NCBI GenBank assembly: GCA_036702855.1
Contig: DATNQF010000227.1
Coordinates: 1 to 20,475, forward strand
Length of the DNA stretch: 20,475 nucleotides
Origin: JACVSF01 sp036702855
GTDB taxonomy: Bacteria; Cyanobacteriota; Cyanobacteriia; Phormidesmidales; Phormidesmidaceae
Direction: 5' to 3'
Position numbers and translations under genes: made by a program. Below the pieces are notes generated by a model. That model saw only the letters and a program-made list of their open reading frames with translations, did not search any database and was not told the origin of the DNA. Below are positions 1 to 7,089 of this stretch, one piece after another (positions within the stretch are counted from its first letter, which is position 1; the number at the start of each line of letters is the position of its first letter).

Positions 1-120
1 ACCTTTGGCTGGTTCAACTGGTGCCGGCGACTGAGTAAAGACTACGAAATCCTGCCTCAGACCTCGGAAGCTTTTATCTATGTTGCAAACATTCGTCTGA
101 TGCTGCGTCGTTTAGCCTAA
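1..120 (+). CDS. IS5-type transposase, C-terminal fragment (cut by window edge)
   Basis: The open frame enters at base 1 and ends at TAA 118-120, giving about 39 residues. They contain W-F-x-x-x-R-R-L-S-K-D-Y-E and end in I-R-L-M-L-R-R-L-A. This matches the C-terminal signature of IS5/IS4-group DDE transposases, in which the glutamate of the DDE triad lies near the Y-R-(x)-E-K-like segment. The protein would cut and rejoin the ends of its own insertion element. The rest of the gene lies outside the window, so I cannot say whether it is intact. The reading direction puts the element's right end just downstream, next to the response-regulator gene. Confidence 0.75.
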   Translation, partial: TFGWFNWCRRLSKDYEILPQTSEAFIYVANIRLMLRRLA

Positions 121-127
121 TCCCCTT

Positions 128-144
128 CTCAGACATCCTCTTAA
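128..144. repeat. Putative right terminal inverted repeat of the IS element
   Basis: Just after the transposase stop lies a sequence whose reverse complement reads TAAGAGGATGTCTGAGA. This resembles the GAGGATGT.TGA-type ends common in IS5-group elements. The matching left end is outside the window, so both the repeat and the exact boundary are inferred. Confidence 0.35.
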
Positions 145-185
145 GTTCATTCCAAAATTAGCAGCGTTACTTTCTCAAACCCACC

Positions 186-974
186 TTAACCAGCAGCAGT
201 TAGTTCTCCTTTTTCTGCCAATCGCCATACTTGCGGAGATACCGCATGGACCTGCCGGAACTGGCGCGTAAAGTAGCTGACATCGCCATAGCCCACTGCA
301 TTTGCAATTCGATTGATCGGCTGATCTGTTGTTGCTAGCAAGGATCGAGCCTGAGCCATCCGTCGCTCAATGATCCACCGCTTCACAGTGCGCCCCGTTT
401 CTGTTTGCACTAAATGCGTCAGATAGGCTGGGGAGTAGCCCACTGCCTGGGCCACGTCGGTCAAGCGGATGGGCTGTGAGTAGTGCGCTTCAATGAAGCG
501 AAATACCTGGGCTAACTTTGAACTGTTGGGGAAAAAACTGACGGCAGTGGAGGAAAGGGCTACATCTTCCAAGTTTGAGGGAATGTTATACCAACGCTTG
601 AGGGTGTCCTGCCGTGCTAAGCGTGTGTTAATGGCAGATAAAAATTGCTCCACAGTGCAGGGCTTAGTCAAATAATCGTCAGCTCCTAAGGCCATACCTT
701 GGCGCAGGTCTTTCATCGTTACCTTAGCCGTCAGGAAGATTACAGGAATGGCGGCAGTTGCAGCGTTTTTCCGGAGTGCAGACAAAACGCTGTGCCCATC
801 TAGATCAGGCATCATAATGTCGCAAACGATTAGATCGGGGGCGTGACTTTGGGCTACCTCGATCCCAGTTGTGCCGTTTGCTGCTGCTAATGCCAAGAAA
901 CCCTCAAACGTGAGGCACTGCAAGAAAATTTCTCGCGTTTGAGCTTCATCTTCAATCACCAGAATTTTTTTCAT
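186..974 (-). CDS. Response regulator, receiver domain plus AraC-type DNA-binding output
   Basis: A 262-residue transcription factor of a two-component system. Residues 4-120 form a CheY-like receiver: acidic pocket E8-D9-E10, phosphoacceptor D52 in C-D-I-M-M-P-D, T82 and K104 (L-T-K-P). Residues about 155-255 form a double helix-turn-helix AraC domain with the usual A-x-x-V-G-Y-x-x-x-x-Y-F pattern. Phosphorylation at D52 would be expected to change DNA binding. The gene diverges from a PAS histidine kinase whose start is 84 bp away, so the two probably form a pair sharing one promoter region. I chose the ATG at 974, which begins M-K-K-I-L-V-I-E-D-E as in most receivers; in-frame ATGs at 986 and 998 are alternatives. 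Its target genes are unknown. Confidence 0.88.
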   Translation of the reverse strand: MKKILVIEDEAQTREIFLQCLTFEGFLALAAANGTTGIEVAQSHAPDLIVCDIMMPDLDGHSVLSALRKNAATAAIPVIFLTAKVTMKDLRQGMALGADDYLTKPCTVEQFLSAINTRLARQDTLKRWYNIPSNLEDVALSSTAVSFFPNSSKLAQVFRFIEAHYSQPIRLTDVAQAVGYSPAYLTHLVQTETGRTVKRWIIERRMAQARSLLATTDQPINRIANAVGYGDVSYFTRQFRQVHAVSPQVWRLAEKGELTAAG

Positions 975-1058
975 CTGGGTTAGCATCACCCTCAACATCT
1001 CCCTTCTGCCTTTGATAGGCTTTTTGGGGTAAGGTGTGTGGTGTACAAGGCTACAGCC

Positions 1059-2327
1059 ATGCAGGACTTCTGGTCGTCCAGCAACTTGTCTGATTCTCTC
1101 CCGATCCCTGAATGCGAAACTTCACTGGATCTCAGCCTCCAGTCAACGGTTGAAACGCTGCGTCGTCAGCATCAGCTGATTCTTGACGCCATTGGCGAGG
1201 GGGTTTATGGTGTGGACCTACAGGGCCGAACTACCTTTGTCAATCCGGCAGCTGCTCAGATGGTGGGCTGGTCCGCAGAAGCGCTAATCGGTCAGCCCAT
1301 GCATGCCATTTTGCATCACTCTCGACCGGATGGTAGCCCCTACCCCCGTAGGGCTTGCCCCATCTATGCTGCTTTTCAAGACGGCATTGTCCATCGGGTT
1401 GCAGACGAAGTGTTCTGGCGTAAGGATGGCACCTCTTTTCCAGTGGAATACATCAGCACACCGATGCGGGATGAGCAGGGCAAGCTGATCGGGGCAGTGG
1501 TAGCTTTTCGAGATATCACTCAGCGTAAATGGGCTGAGGCGGTGCTTCAGCGTACGAATGAGGAACTAGAGCAGCGGGTGCGCGATCGCACTTTTGAACT
1601 ACGCCAAGCCAACGAGCAACTGAAGGATCTCAATGAGTTGCGATCGCGAGTGGTTTCGATGGTCTGTCATGAGTTTCGCAATCCGCTCAACACTATTTTG
1701 CTTTCGGTGTCGTCGTTGGGGCGCTATCAGAATCAGCTTACAGGTGAGCAGCAGACCTCCTATTTAGCGGGCATTACCGACAGCGTGGAGCGGATGACCC
1801 AAATGATCGATGCCATTTTGTTGCTTGGCAGGGCAGAAGCTCAAGGCTTGGAGGTACGGCTCAGTACCTTTGACCTAGTGGGCTTTTGCCATGAGTTGAT
1901 TTCTGAGATAGCGACGAGCTTAGAATGTGAGGCAATTCAGTTTAGCTGTCGCTCTAAACAGATCCCCGTCACGCTAGATCCGCAACTGTTACGCTCGATT
2001 CTCAGTAATGTGTTAGCAAATGCTATTCGCTACTCGCCTGACCATAGCCCAATTCAGTTAAAGCTCTTGAAGCGCAGTCCGTACGTCATTTTCCAGATCA
2101 CAGATCAAGGTATTGGCATTCCGCCGGAAGACTTACCTTATCTGTTTGAGCCATTTCGCCGGGGCCGCAATGTGAGCAACATACCGGGTACGGGATTGGG
2201 ACTCAACATCGTCAAGCGCTTTCTTGACCTTCAGCAGGGTCAAGCCGAAGTCAAAAGCAAGGTTGGCAAAGGCACAACGTTTACGCTGACGCTACCCTGC
2301 CATTGCAGGACTTTTCTACACTGCTAA
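1059..2327 (+). CDS. PAS-domain sensor histidine kinase
   Basis: A 422-residue kinase with no membrane span, so probably cytosolic. Order: N-terminal leader, PAS domain (about 35-155, with a PAC-like end R-D-I-T), a coiled coil (155-195), HisKA with phosphorylated H204 in C-H-E-F-R-N-P-L-N, then the ATPase domain with N box (317-326), D-Q-G-I-G (349-353), F box F-E-P-F-R-R-G and G2 box G-T-G-L-G-L (377-382). All catalytic boxes look intact. The start is the ATG at 1059, with AAGG eight bases upstream; a GTG at 1038 would add seven residues. Its likely partner is the divergent AraC-type response regulator. The PAS ligand or cofactor cannot be read from the sequence; no obvious heme- or flavin-binding motif is seen. 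Confidence 0.9.
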   Translation: MQDFWSSSNLSDSLPIPECETSLDLSLQSTVETLRRQHQLILDAIGEGVYGVDLQGRTTFVNPAAAQMVGWSAEALIGQPMHAILHHSRPDGSPYPRRACPIYAAFQDGIVHRVADEVFWRKDGTSFPVEYISTPMRDEQGKLIGAVVAFRDITQRKWAEAVLQRTNEELEQRVRDRTFELRQANEQLKDLNELRSRVVSMVCHEFRNPLNTILLSVSSLGRYQNQLTGEQQTSYLAGITDSVERMTQMIDAILLLGRAEAQGLEVRLSTFDLVGFCHELISEIATSLECEAIQFSCRSKQIPVTLDPQLLRSILSNVLANAIRYSPDHSPIQLKLLKRSPYVIFQITDQGIGIPPEDLPYLFEPFRRGRNVSNIPGTGLGLNIVKRFLDLQQGQAEVKSKVGKGTTFTLTLPCHCRTFLHC

Positions 2328-2443
2328 GGCTAATGAGTTAGCTGACTTTAATGGCGTGATTGCGTTAAGACAGCATCGGATCTATGAAGACGACACAAAT
2401 GTGTGATTGACGACAAAGAAACCGTTATTCAGCAGTCTAGAAT

Positions 2444-2516
2444 CGGGATGACTGGATTCGAACCAGCGGCCCCTTCGTCCCGAACGAAGTGCGCTACCAA
2501 GCTGCGCTACATCCCG
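2444..2516 (-). tRNA. tRNA-Pro, anticodon CGG
   Basis: A 73-nt cloverleaf on the minus strand. The acceptor stem CGGGATG/CATCCCG pairs fully, the D stem is GCGC/GCGC, and the anticodon stem CTTCG/CGAAG closes the loop TTCGGGA, giving anticodon CGG (codon CCG). The T stem is GCTGG/CCAGT with loop TTCGAAT and one G-T pair. CCA is not encoded. It is transcribed toward the end of the histidine kinase gene. Confidence 0.95.
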
Positions 2517-2839
2517 AATTGCTCTAACTAGGTTAACACAAGAACTTGCCTTTCTTCTGTCCTTGCAAGTGAGGGGACTTTATCAGCTCTTTAAATATTT
2601 GATCCGGAAGACCCTAGGGTGAGTCGAAGTTTTAACTATCTTGATCAACCTCTAATGGGGTAAGGCAGATGACTGAGCCACTAGCGATCTATCAGTGTGC
2701 CGGTCTACACCAGGATACCTTGCCAAAAAGGTTGCAACTGGGGTGGGGCCACTTAAACAAGCGTCATACGAGCTGGTTTTCCCTACGAAAACAAAAGAGA
2801 CAAGGTTGTAGACACCCTCATCGCTCAGGGTTCTCCACT
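2517..2839. other. Intergenic region before the 2840 gene
   Basis: About 320 bp without a convincing gene. It must hold the minus-strand promoter of tRNA-Pro and the plus-strand promoter of the next gene, but I see no clear -35/-10 pair for either. A plus-strand open frame from 2669 runs in frame into the next gene. Its first 57 residues are rich in R, K, H and Q with unselective codons, so I treat that part as probably non-coding. Confidence 0.4.
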
Positions 2840-3358
2840 ATGCTGTCTGTCATGTCTTTACCCTCCTCTTTTACCCCCCTTCACTTACCGCCTCAAGAAC
2901 CTGGTTGTTCGGCACGGTCCACAAGACAGAGCCTCAAGAAACGTATCTGCCAAAATTTACCCTTTCATAAGCTCTCCCCATTTGAGACAGTTCGGGACCA
3001 GTATGCTGATTGGGGTGTGCAATTCGAGGGTGCGATCGCACTCTTTCCCTCCAATCCCAGCTTCTATAGCCGTGTTCCTCGACTTGTGCTGATGCCTACA
3101 ACTGAACGGCGATCCATCACCCTCACGCTAAAAAAGCCTCTTTCCCGCATAGTTTTCTGCGTCCGGGGCTACTACGATATTCGCCTGAGTGCGCTAGATA
3201 GCACCGGCCACTGTATCACTCACTGCAAAACCTTCCGCTACCGTTACGGAGAACGTCACAAAGCACCCCTCGAACAACTCACTGTAGACGGTCGTAATAT
3301 CGCTAGCCTCATTCTGGAATCATCTGCCCCCTTTATCCTAGAGTCTCTCAGCCTTTAG
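2840..3358 (+). CDS. Hypothetical protein with a predicted beta-sandwich domain
   Basis: I do not recognise a named family with certainty. From the ATG at 2840 (AGGG nine bases upstream) the protein has 172 residues. The last 125 or so carry alternating beta-strand patterns and the sequence D-Q-Y-A-D-W-G-V-Q-F, then P-S-N-P-S-F and V-L-M-P. They end I-L-E-S-L-S-L, where related proteins usually have a D-D-L-x-F-like terminus. In my recollection this pattern occurs in cyanobacterial proteins with a galactose-binding-like or jelly-roll fold, often secreted. No signal peptide is seen here. The frame is open back to an ATG at 2669, which would give 229 residues. The gene is monocistronic; the next one starts 275 bp downstream. 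Function unknown. Confidence 0.55.
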   Translation: MLSVMSLPSSFTPLHLPPQEPGCSARSTRQSLKKRICQNLPFHKLSPFETVRDQYADWGVQFEGAIALFPSNPSFYSRVPRLVLMPTTERRSITLTLKKPLSRIVFCVRGYYDIRLSALDSTGHCITHCKTFRYRYGERHKAPLEQLTVDGRNIASLILESSAPFILESLSL

Positions 3359-3633
3359 CCAAAAATAATCCTAGTTGTTCCTTCTGCTTGTTTACCTCAA
3401 ACCTATAGTTGTTAAATTCTTCAAGCTTAGAGAGAATTTATCAATCTTTGAGTATTTAGAAAATCCAAGGACAAAAGCATTAGACGAAAGTCTTTTTGGT
3501 ACTAAAGGTAGTTATAGACAACAACAATTCATCAATCATGGTAGTTCGATTCGCTTTAAGCAACTGGAGTTATCTACTACATCAATTGATAAATGTTTAA
3601 AACTTCTTAGTTAAGAAAAATTGGGATCAGGGT
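3359..3633. other. AT-rich spacer upstream of the pentapeptide gene
   Basis: A 275-bp AT-rich spacer that must contain the promoter of the 3634 gene. It has a TTG-initiated 79-codon frame (3375-3614), but that frame has no recognisable domain and no ribosome site, so I do not call it a gene. No strong hairpin or -35/-10 pair was found. Confidence 0.4.
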
Positions 3634-6246
3634 ATGGCAGAGGACAACCTACTATCAGAGAATTTAAGCTCAGATCTGAGCTTCTCGGAGGTCAGCAACT
3701 ACGCTGTTCCGATGGATATCCATACTCTGCTCATGGAATATGCTGATGGTAGACGAGGCTTCAATAGGGTTGAATTGAAGCAAGCCAATCTTTATAAAGC
3801 AAAGCTAACCTTTATTCATTTAAACGAATCTAATCTTTATAAAGCCGATCTAAGATACGTCAACTTAGCAGGAGCTAGCCTCAACCATGCGGACTTATCC
3901 TCTTCGAACTTAGCTAATGCAAATTGCATTGGAGCCGACATGATTCGAGTCAAGTTGGCTGGCGCTGATTTGTCTGGGGCTCTCTTAAGTGGTGCAAACC
4001 TAAGTGGAGCCAATCTTCGCAGAACTAATTTAGAAAACTCTTCTCTGGCAGGAGCTAACCTTAGTGGTGCCGACTTTAGCGGAGCAATTCTTAAAAACAC
4101 AAATTTAGAGGATGCCAACCTCAGAGGCGCAAATCTCACTGAAGTTGATCTGGCAGATCTTGAGATCGAGAATCTTGACCTAGAAGGCGCTATTCTCACT
4201 GAAAGCCAAGCAAGATTATGGGAATCAACTCAAAAGGCTAACTTTCCCAATCCTTACAACACCCATCAGGAAGAAGCTCTCATAGAAGAGGTATTTCAAG
4301 ACGGATTCTCAGCAGAGTATGCTACCCATGATTTCTATCAGCTAGATTACCAGAATGGTATAGATGGATCTGATGCCTACGAAATTAGTGGTTATGCGCT
4401 GGCCCATGAAGCTCACAGTTGTGTAGAGGTTTCAGGTGAGACTACGTATACTTACTCGTTTGTAGAGCCACTAGACAGTGAGAAAGCTCGAAGTAGCCTA
4501 GTCTACTTAGCAGAAGAGGAAGAAGCATTCGCTAATTCCATCGACTATTTTGCAGTTACCACAGAGTCTTTCGAACCAGTTCCAGACGGGATAGAACAAC
4601 AGAATTCGCCGGAATATTATGAGACTGGAACTTGTTCTCAGGATGAAGAGACATTAGCTCTTCAGATAGAAACTGCCTCTGAAGAAACTACTTTTCTCCT
4701 AGCGGCTTCTGCTAGTGATGCCACTTCAGAAGCCCAGGCAGATTTAAAGAACGTCCCTAAAGCTAAGAATAATTTTGGAGGAACGGCAGAAACCGTACTC
4801 CTTGATTGGAATGCCAAGGAAAGGAAGCATTTTGGCACTCAGGAAACTTTTACCTTTGTTAGTAAAACCAGTGAGTCTGCGGCTACTTATAGCAGCAGTG
4901 CAAATTCACCTTCAGTAGGGGTCAGTGGCCTGCCTACTGGGGATAGCGCAAGAGCCAAGAATTCTACTAATGTTTCACAGTCTAAATTCACTAGCGCTGA
5001 AAATCTAAACAGCACTCAAGAAAGCGTTCGGATCTCGCCAAAAGGCGGAGCATCTATCCCGCACTCAGCGTCTCAAGCAAGTCAAAATAGATTAAGGCAG
5101 GCCCAAGGCAATCAGGTAGTCCAGTCAATTCAGTCAGTTCTTAAACGACGGGTTCAGTACTCTCTCCAGCAAAAGCTGCTGGAAGTTTATAATTACCAAT
5201 GCGCCATTACACAGTGCCCAATCCGTCCCCTGCTAGAGACAACTCTAATCACTGGCTCAGGTAAAGTGCTTCTTGATCACCCCTCGAATGGGTTAGTTCT
5301 AAGAAGCGACCTCAAGACATTGTATGACCTCCATCTGCTGGCAATCCATCCCGACAATCTGACAGTTTTACTGTCTCCTACGCTGCTTAAGACAGACTAT
5401 GCAGCTTTGAAGGGAAGGAAAATATCAGTGCCTGTTCAGCAGTCTTGTAAGCCTAATCCTGGATGTCTTAAGCATCATCTTCTTGCTTGCAAGTGGTACT
5501 TCGAGCCAGATATTGCTACTAACCAAGGTGCTAATCAGAAGGAAGATGGGCTCTTACCGTTTATTCCTTGTTCATTGGGAAGGTTGAAAACAGTTTTTCA
5601 GCATCCTCGAAAGTTAGCATTGGCCCTTGGGACTTCGGTTGCCTGTACTGCCTTAGCAGGAGTGCTTTGGTTCTCGGCTGGTAAGGAACAACATGTTCGA
5701 GTTGCAGGATTTTTCTCAAGTAGCCAGACGCAAGAGGCGTCATCAGGTGGCACCAACGCTATTAGCTTAAAAACAGGGTCTATTGTGTATCGGCACGTTG
5801 GTTTAATTTTGGAGGACAGTGCCTATTTACCTACAAGCTTAGCGAGCAAACTTGGTATCACCCTAACAGAAATTCCTAGAGGAGAAACTGAAGAGTATCA
5901 AGGAAAGTCCTACTTTAAAGTATCCTATCTTAAAACGCTTGGCATTGGGGTTGATTGGAATGCTGGCAGCAGAACGGTTTCCCTCGGCTGTTGCAGCAAT
6001 TCCAAAATCCAACCGATAAACTTAAACATTAATGAACGCAAAGCTTCCTCAGGAATCATTGTTGACAATAGTGCTTATATTCCGGTCACGACTTTAGAAC
6101 AACTTGAACTGGACAAAGCCCAAATTCAAGAGAGTACTCTTTTAGAGTATGACAATATTCTTTACTTGAAAGTCGTTAGCTTAAAGGAACTTTCGGTTCA
6201 GTCCCAGTGGGACGTGAAGACTCGAACTCTGTTTCTCAGAAGGTAA
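3634..6246 (+). CDS. Pentapeptide-repeat, HNH-like, single-pass membrane protein with two stalk-like domains
   Basis: An 870-residue mosaic protein. Residues 46-190 are roughly 28 pentapeptide repeats (A-[ND]-L-x-x), which fold as a right-handed square beta-helix. Residues 190-490 are an acidic, Ser/Thr/Glu-rich, probably disordered linker. Residues 498-625 resemble the HNH_2 nuclease fold (C523-A-I-T, then N-G-L-x-L-R-S-D-L-K-T-L-Y-D), but the usual histidines are replaced. Residues 660-682 are one hydrophobic span preceded by basic residues, predicting the N-terminus inside and the C-terminus in the periplasm. Residues 715-785 and 800-870 are two copies of a domain resembling the copper amine oxidase N-terminal/stalk domain (A-Y-[LI]-P near the start, W-[ND]-x-x-x-R-T-[VL]-x-L at the end). 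There is no good Shine-Dalgarno sequence at 3634. The codons are more A/T-rich than in the metabolic genes nearby, and the gene has no HIP1 site. It may be a sensor or scaffold linking envelope and cytoplasm; this is inference. Confidence 0.88.
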   Translation: MAEDNLLSENLSSDLSFSEVSNYAVPMDIHTLLMEYADGRRGFNRVELKQANLYKAKLTFIHLNESNLYKADLRYVNLAGASLNHADLSSSNLANANCIGADMIRVKLAGADLSGALLSGANLSGANLRRTNLENSSLAGANLSGADFSGAILKNTNLEDANLRGANLTEVDLADLEIENLDLEGAILTESQARLWESTQKANFPNPYNTHQEEALIEEVFQDGFSAEYATHDFYQLDYQNGIDGSDAYEISGYALAHEAHSCVEVSGETTYTYSFVEPLDSEKARSSLVYLAEEEEAFANSIDYFAVTTESFEPVPDGIEQQNSPEYYETGTCSQDEETLALQIETASEETTFLLAASASDATSEAQADLKNVPKAKNNFGGTAETVLLDWNAKERKHFGTQETFTFVSKTSESAATYSSSANSPSVGVSGLPTGDSARAKNSTNVSQSKFTSAENLNSTQESVRISPKGGASIPHSASQASQNRLRQAQGNQVVQSIQSVLKRRVQYSLQQKLLEVYNYQCAITQCPIRPLLETTLITGSGKVLLDHPSNGLVLRSDLKTLYDLHLLAIHPDNLTVLLSPTLLKTDYAALKGRKISVPVQQSCKPNPGCLKHHLLACKWYFEPDIATNQGANQKEDGLLPFIPCSLGRLKTVFQHPRKLALALGTSVACTALAGVLWFSAGKEQHVRVAGFFSSSQTQEASSGGTNAISLKTGSIVYRHVGLILEDSAYLPTSLASKLGITLTEIPRGETEEYQGKSYFKVSYLKTLGIGVDWNAGSRTVSLGCCSNSKIQPINLNINERKASSGIIVDNSAYIPVTTLEQLELDKAQIQESTLLEYDNILYLKVVSLKELSVQSQWDVKTRTLFLRR

Positions 6247-6317
6247 TTTTTAGCAGCTTTCTACGAATTAGCGTTTCCTATAGCAAGATAGAGTCACTGC
6301 TAAAAGCAAAAATAGAG

Positions 6318-6359
6318 TATCTCTTAACTACAGTGGCTGTAGATTGAAAGTAAGAGATA
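6318..6359. repeat. Nested inverted repeat between the pentapeptide and STAS genes
   Basis: The outer arms TATCTCTTA (6318-6326) and TAAGAGATA (6351-6359) are perfect 9-bp complements. Between them lies a second dyad, CTACAG-TGG-CTGTAG (6328-6342). In RNA this could form a hairpin inside a longer stem. There is no poly-U tail, so it is not a typical terminator. Confidence 0.6.
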
Positions 6360-6399
6360 TGACTCATTGGGTGTATCAATATCACTTTTTCCCCTTCAT

Positions 6400-6442
6400 T
6401 AAACAGAATAGATCATTCCCTTAATTAGATCTATCCTGTTTA
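6400..6442. promoter_or_regulatory. Stem-loop directly upstream of the STAS-gene ribosome site
   Basis: Arms 6400-6414 and 6428-6442 form 15 positions with a single mismatch (A6407 opposite C6435) and a 13-nt AT-rich loop. The 3' arm ends five bases before the GGAGG ribosome site at 6448-6452. It could be an operator dyad or an mRNA structure controlling translation. Confidence 0.55.
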
Positions 6443-6458
6443 CAGTTGGAGGATACTT

Positions 6459-6845
6459 ATGAGGTCTGCGGTTGAAATTATTGAACTCAGTGGAAACCTC
6501 ACTGCAATCAGTGGCATGAATTTTCCCGATAGAGTAAGAAAGCTAGTCAAGCCAGGAACTCAAAAACTACTACTCGATTTAAGCGCAGTCTCTTTTGTAG
6601 ACAGTGCCGGGCTTTCGGGTCTAGTTCGTCTTTACAAGATTGCCCAGGGAGCAGGTATACAACTTGCACTTTGCTCTATTTCAGAACAGCTTTCTCAATT
6701 ATTTCGGCTAACCTCAATGGACAGCGTTTTCGAGATATTCCGGGATAAGGAAGATTTTTACTGTTTTTGGCGACGCCAGTTCCCATCAGATGCAGTCGTT
6801 GCCCAGTTGGAGGATCTCGCTGTAGCGTCTCTCAATGTTGAATAA
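6459..6845 (+). CDS. STAS-domain protein, anti-sigma factor antagonist type
   Basis: A 128-residue single-domain protein. The STAS fold covers residues 5-110, and the hallmark V-D-S-A-G-L segment places the phosphorylatable serine at S49, next to D48. Members of this family bind kinase-type anti-sigma factors or similar switch proteins, and are turned off by serine phosphorylation and on by a PP2C phosphatase. No partner kinase or phosphatase is encoded in the window. The ATG at 6459 has a strong GGAGG six bases upstream. The gene lies 212 bp after the pentapeptide/HNH-like gene in the same direction. The spacer holds two inverted repeats, so the gene may be independently controlled. A functional link to the upstream membrane protein is possible but rests only on adjacency. 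Confidence 0.9.
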   Translation: MRSAVEIIELSGNLTAISGMNFPDRVRKLVKPGTQKLLLDLSAVSFVDSAGLSGLVRLYKIAQGAGIQLALCSISEQLSQLFRLTSMDSVFEIFRDKEDFYCFWRRQFPSDAVVAQLEDLAVASLNVE

Positions 6846-6889
6846 GAAGCACATTGTTTTCAGCAGTCATAAATTAATAAGTTGCGAAG

Positions 6890-6933
6890 AGGGGCATTAG
6901 CCCCTTAATGTAATGCTGTTCTATTAAGGGGGC
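6890..6933 (+). terminator. Overlapping, mutually exclusive hairpins after the STAS gene
   Basis: AGGGGC-ATTA-GCCCCT (6890-6905) forms one short hairpin. The same GCCCCTTAAT (6900-6909) can instead pair with ATTAAGGGG(G)C (6923-6933), giving nine A-T/G-C pairs plus one more across a bulge. Only one structure can form at a time. Neither ends in a clear T-run, so this is a weak terminator or a switch-like element. Confidence 0.4.
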
Positions 6934-7017
6934 ATTGCCTTGAGGTGATGATCCGATAGGAGTTTAAAAAAGTGGGGAAACGTTTCTGTTTCTTTCACCT
7001 TGTTGAGGGAGGTTCCT

Positions 7018-7089
7018 ATGCGTATGGAGCATACAGCAATTCTCCTGAGGTTTGAGCTTTTTCTAATGTGGATTGAAAAGGGAAAATAG
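7018..7089 (+). CDS. Possible 23-residue small protein
   Basis: ATG at 7018 follows a strong GGGAGG site with five-base spacing. The frame encodes 23 residues, starting M-R-M-E-H and ending W-I-E-K-G-K, with a hydrophobic middle rich in L and F. It ends at TAG 7087-7089. Nothing else supports translation, and a chance ORF of this size is common. Confidence 0.2.
   Translation: MRMEHTAILLRFELFLMWIEKGK

Noticed and set aside
3375..3614. 79-codon plus-strand frame before the pentapeptide gene
   Set aside because: TTG start, no ribosome site, no recognisable motif and A/T-rich sequence typical of a promoter region.
3837..4199. 120-codon minus-strand frame rich in A-P-L-R repeats
   Set aside because: It is the antisense image of the pentapeptide repeats; the regular repeat keeps the opposite strand open.
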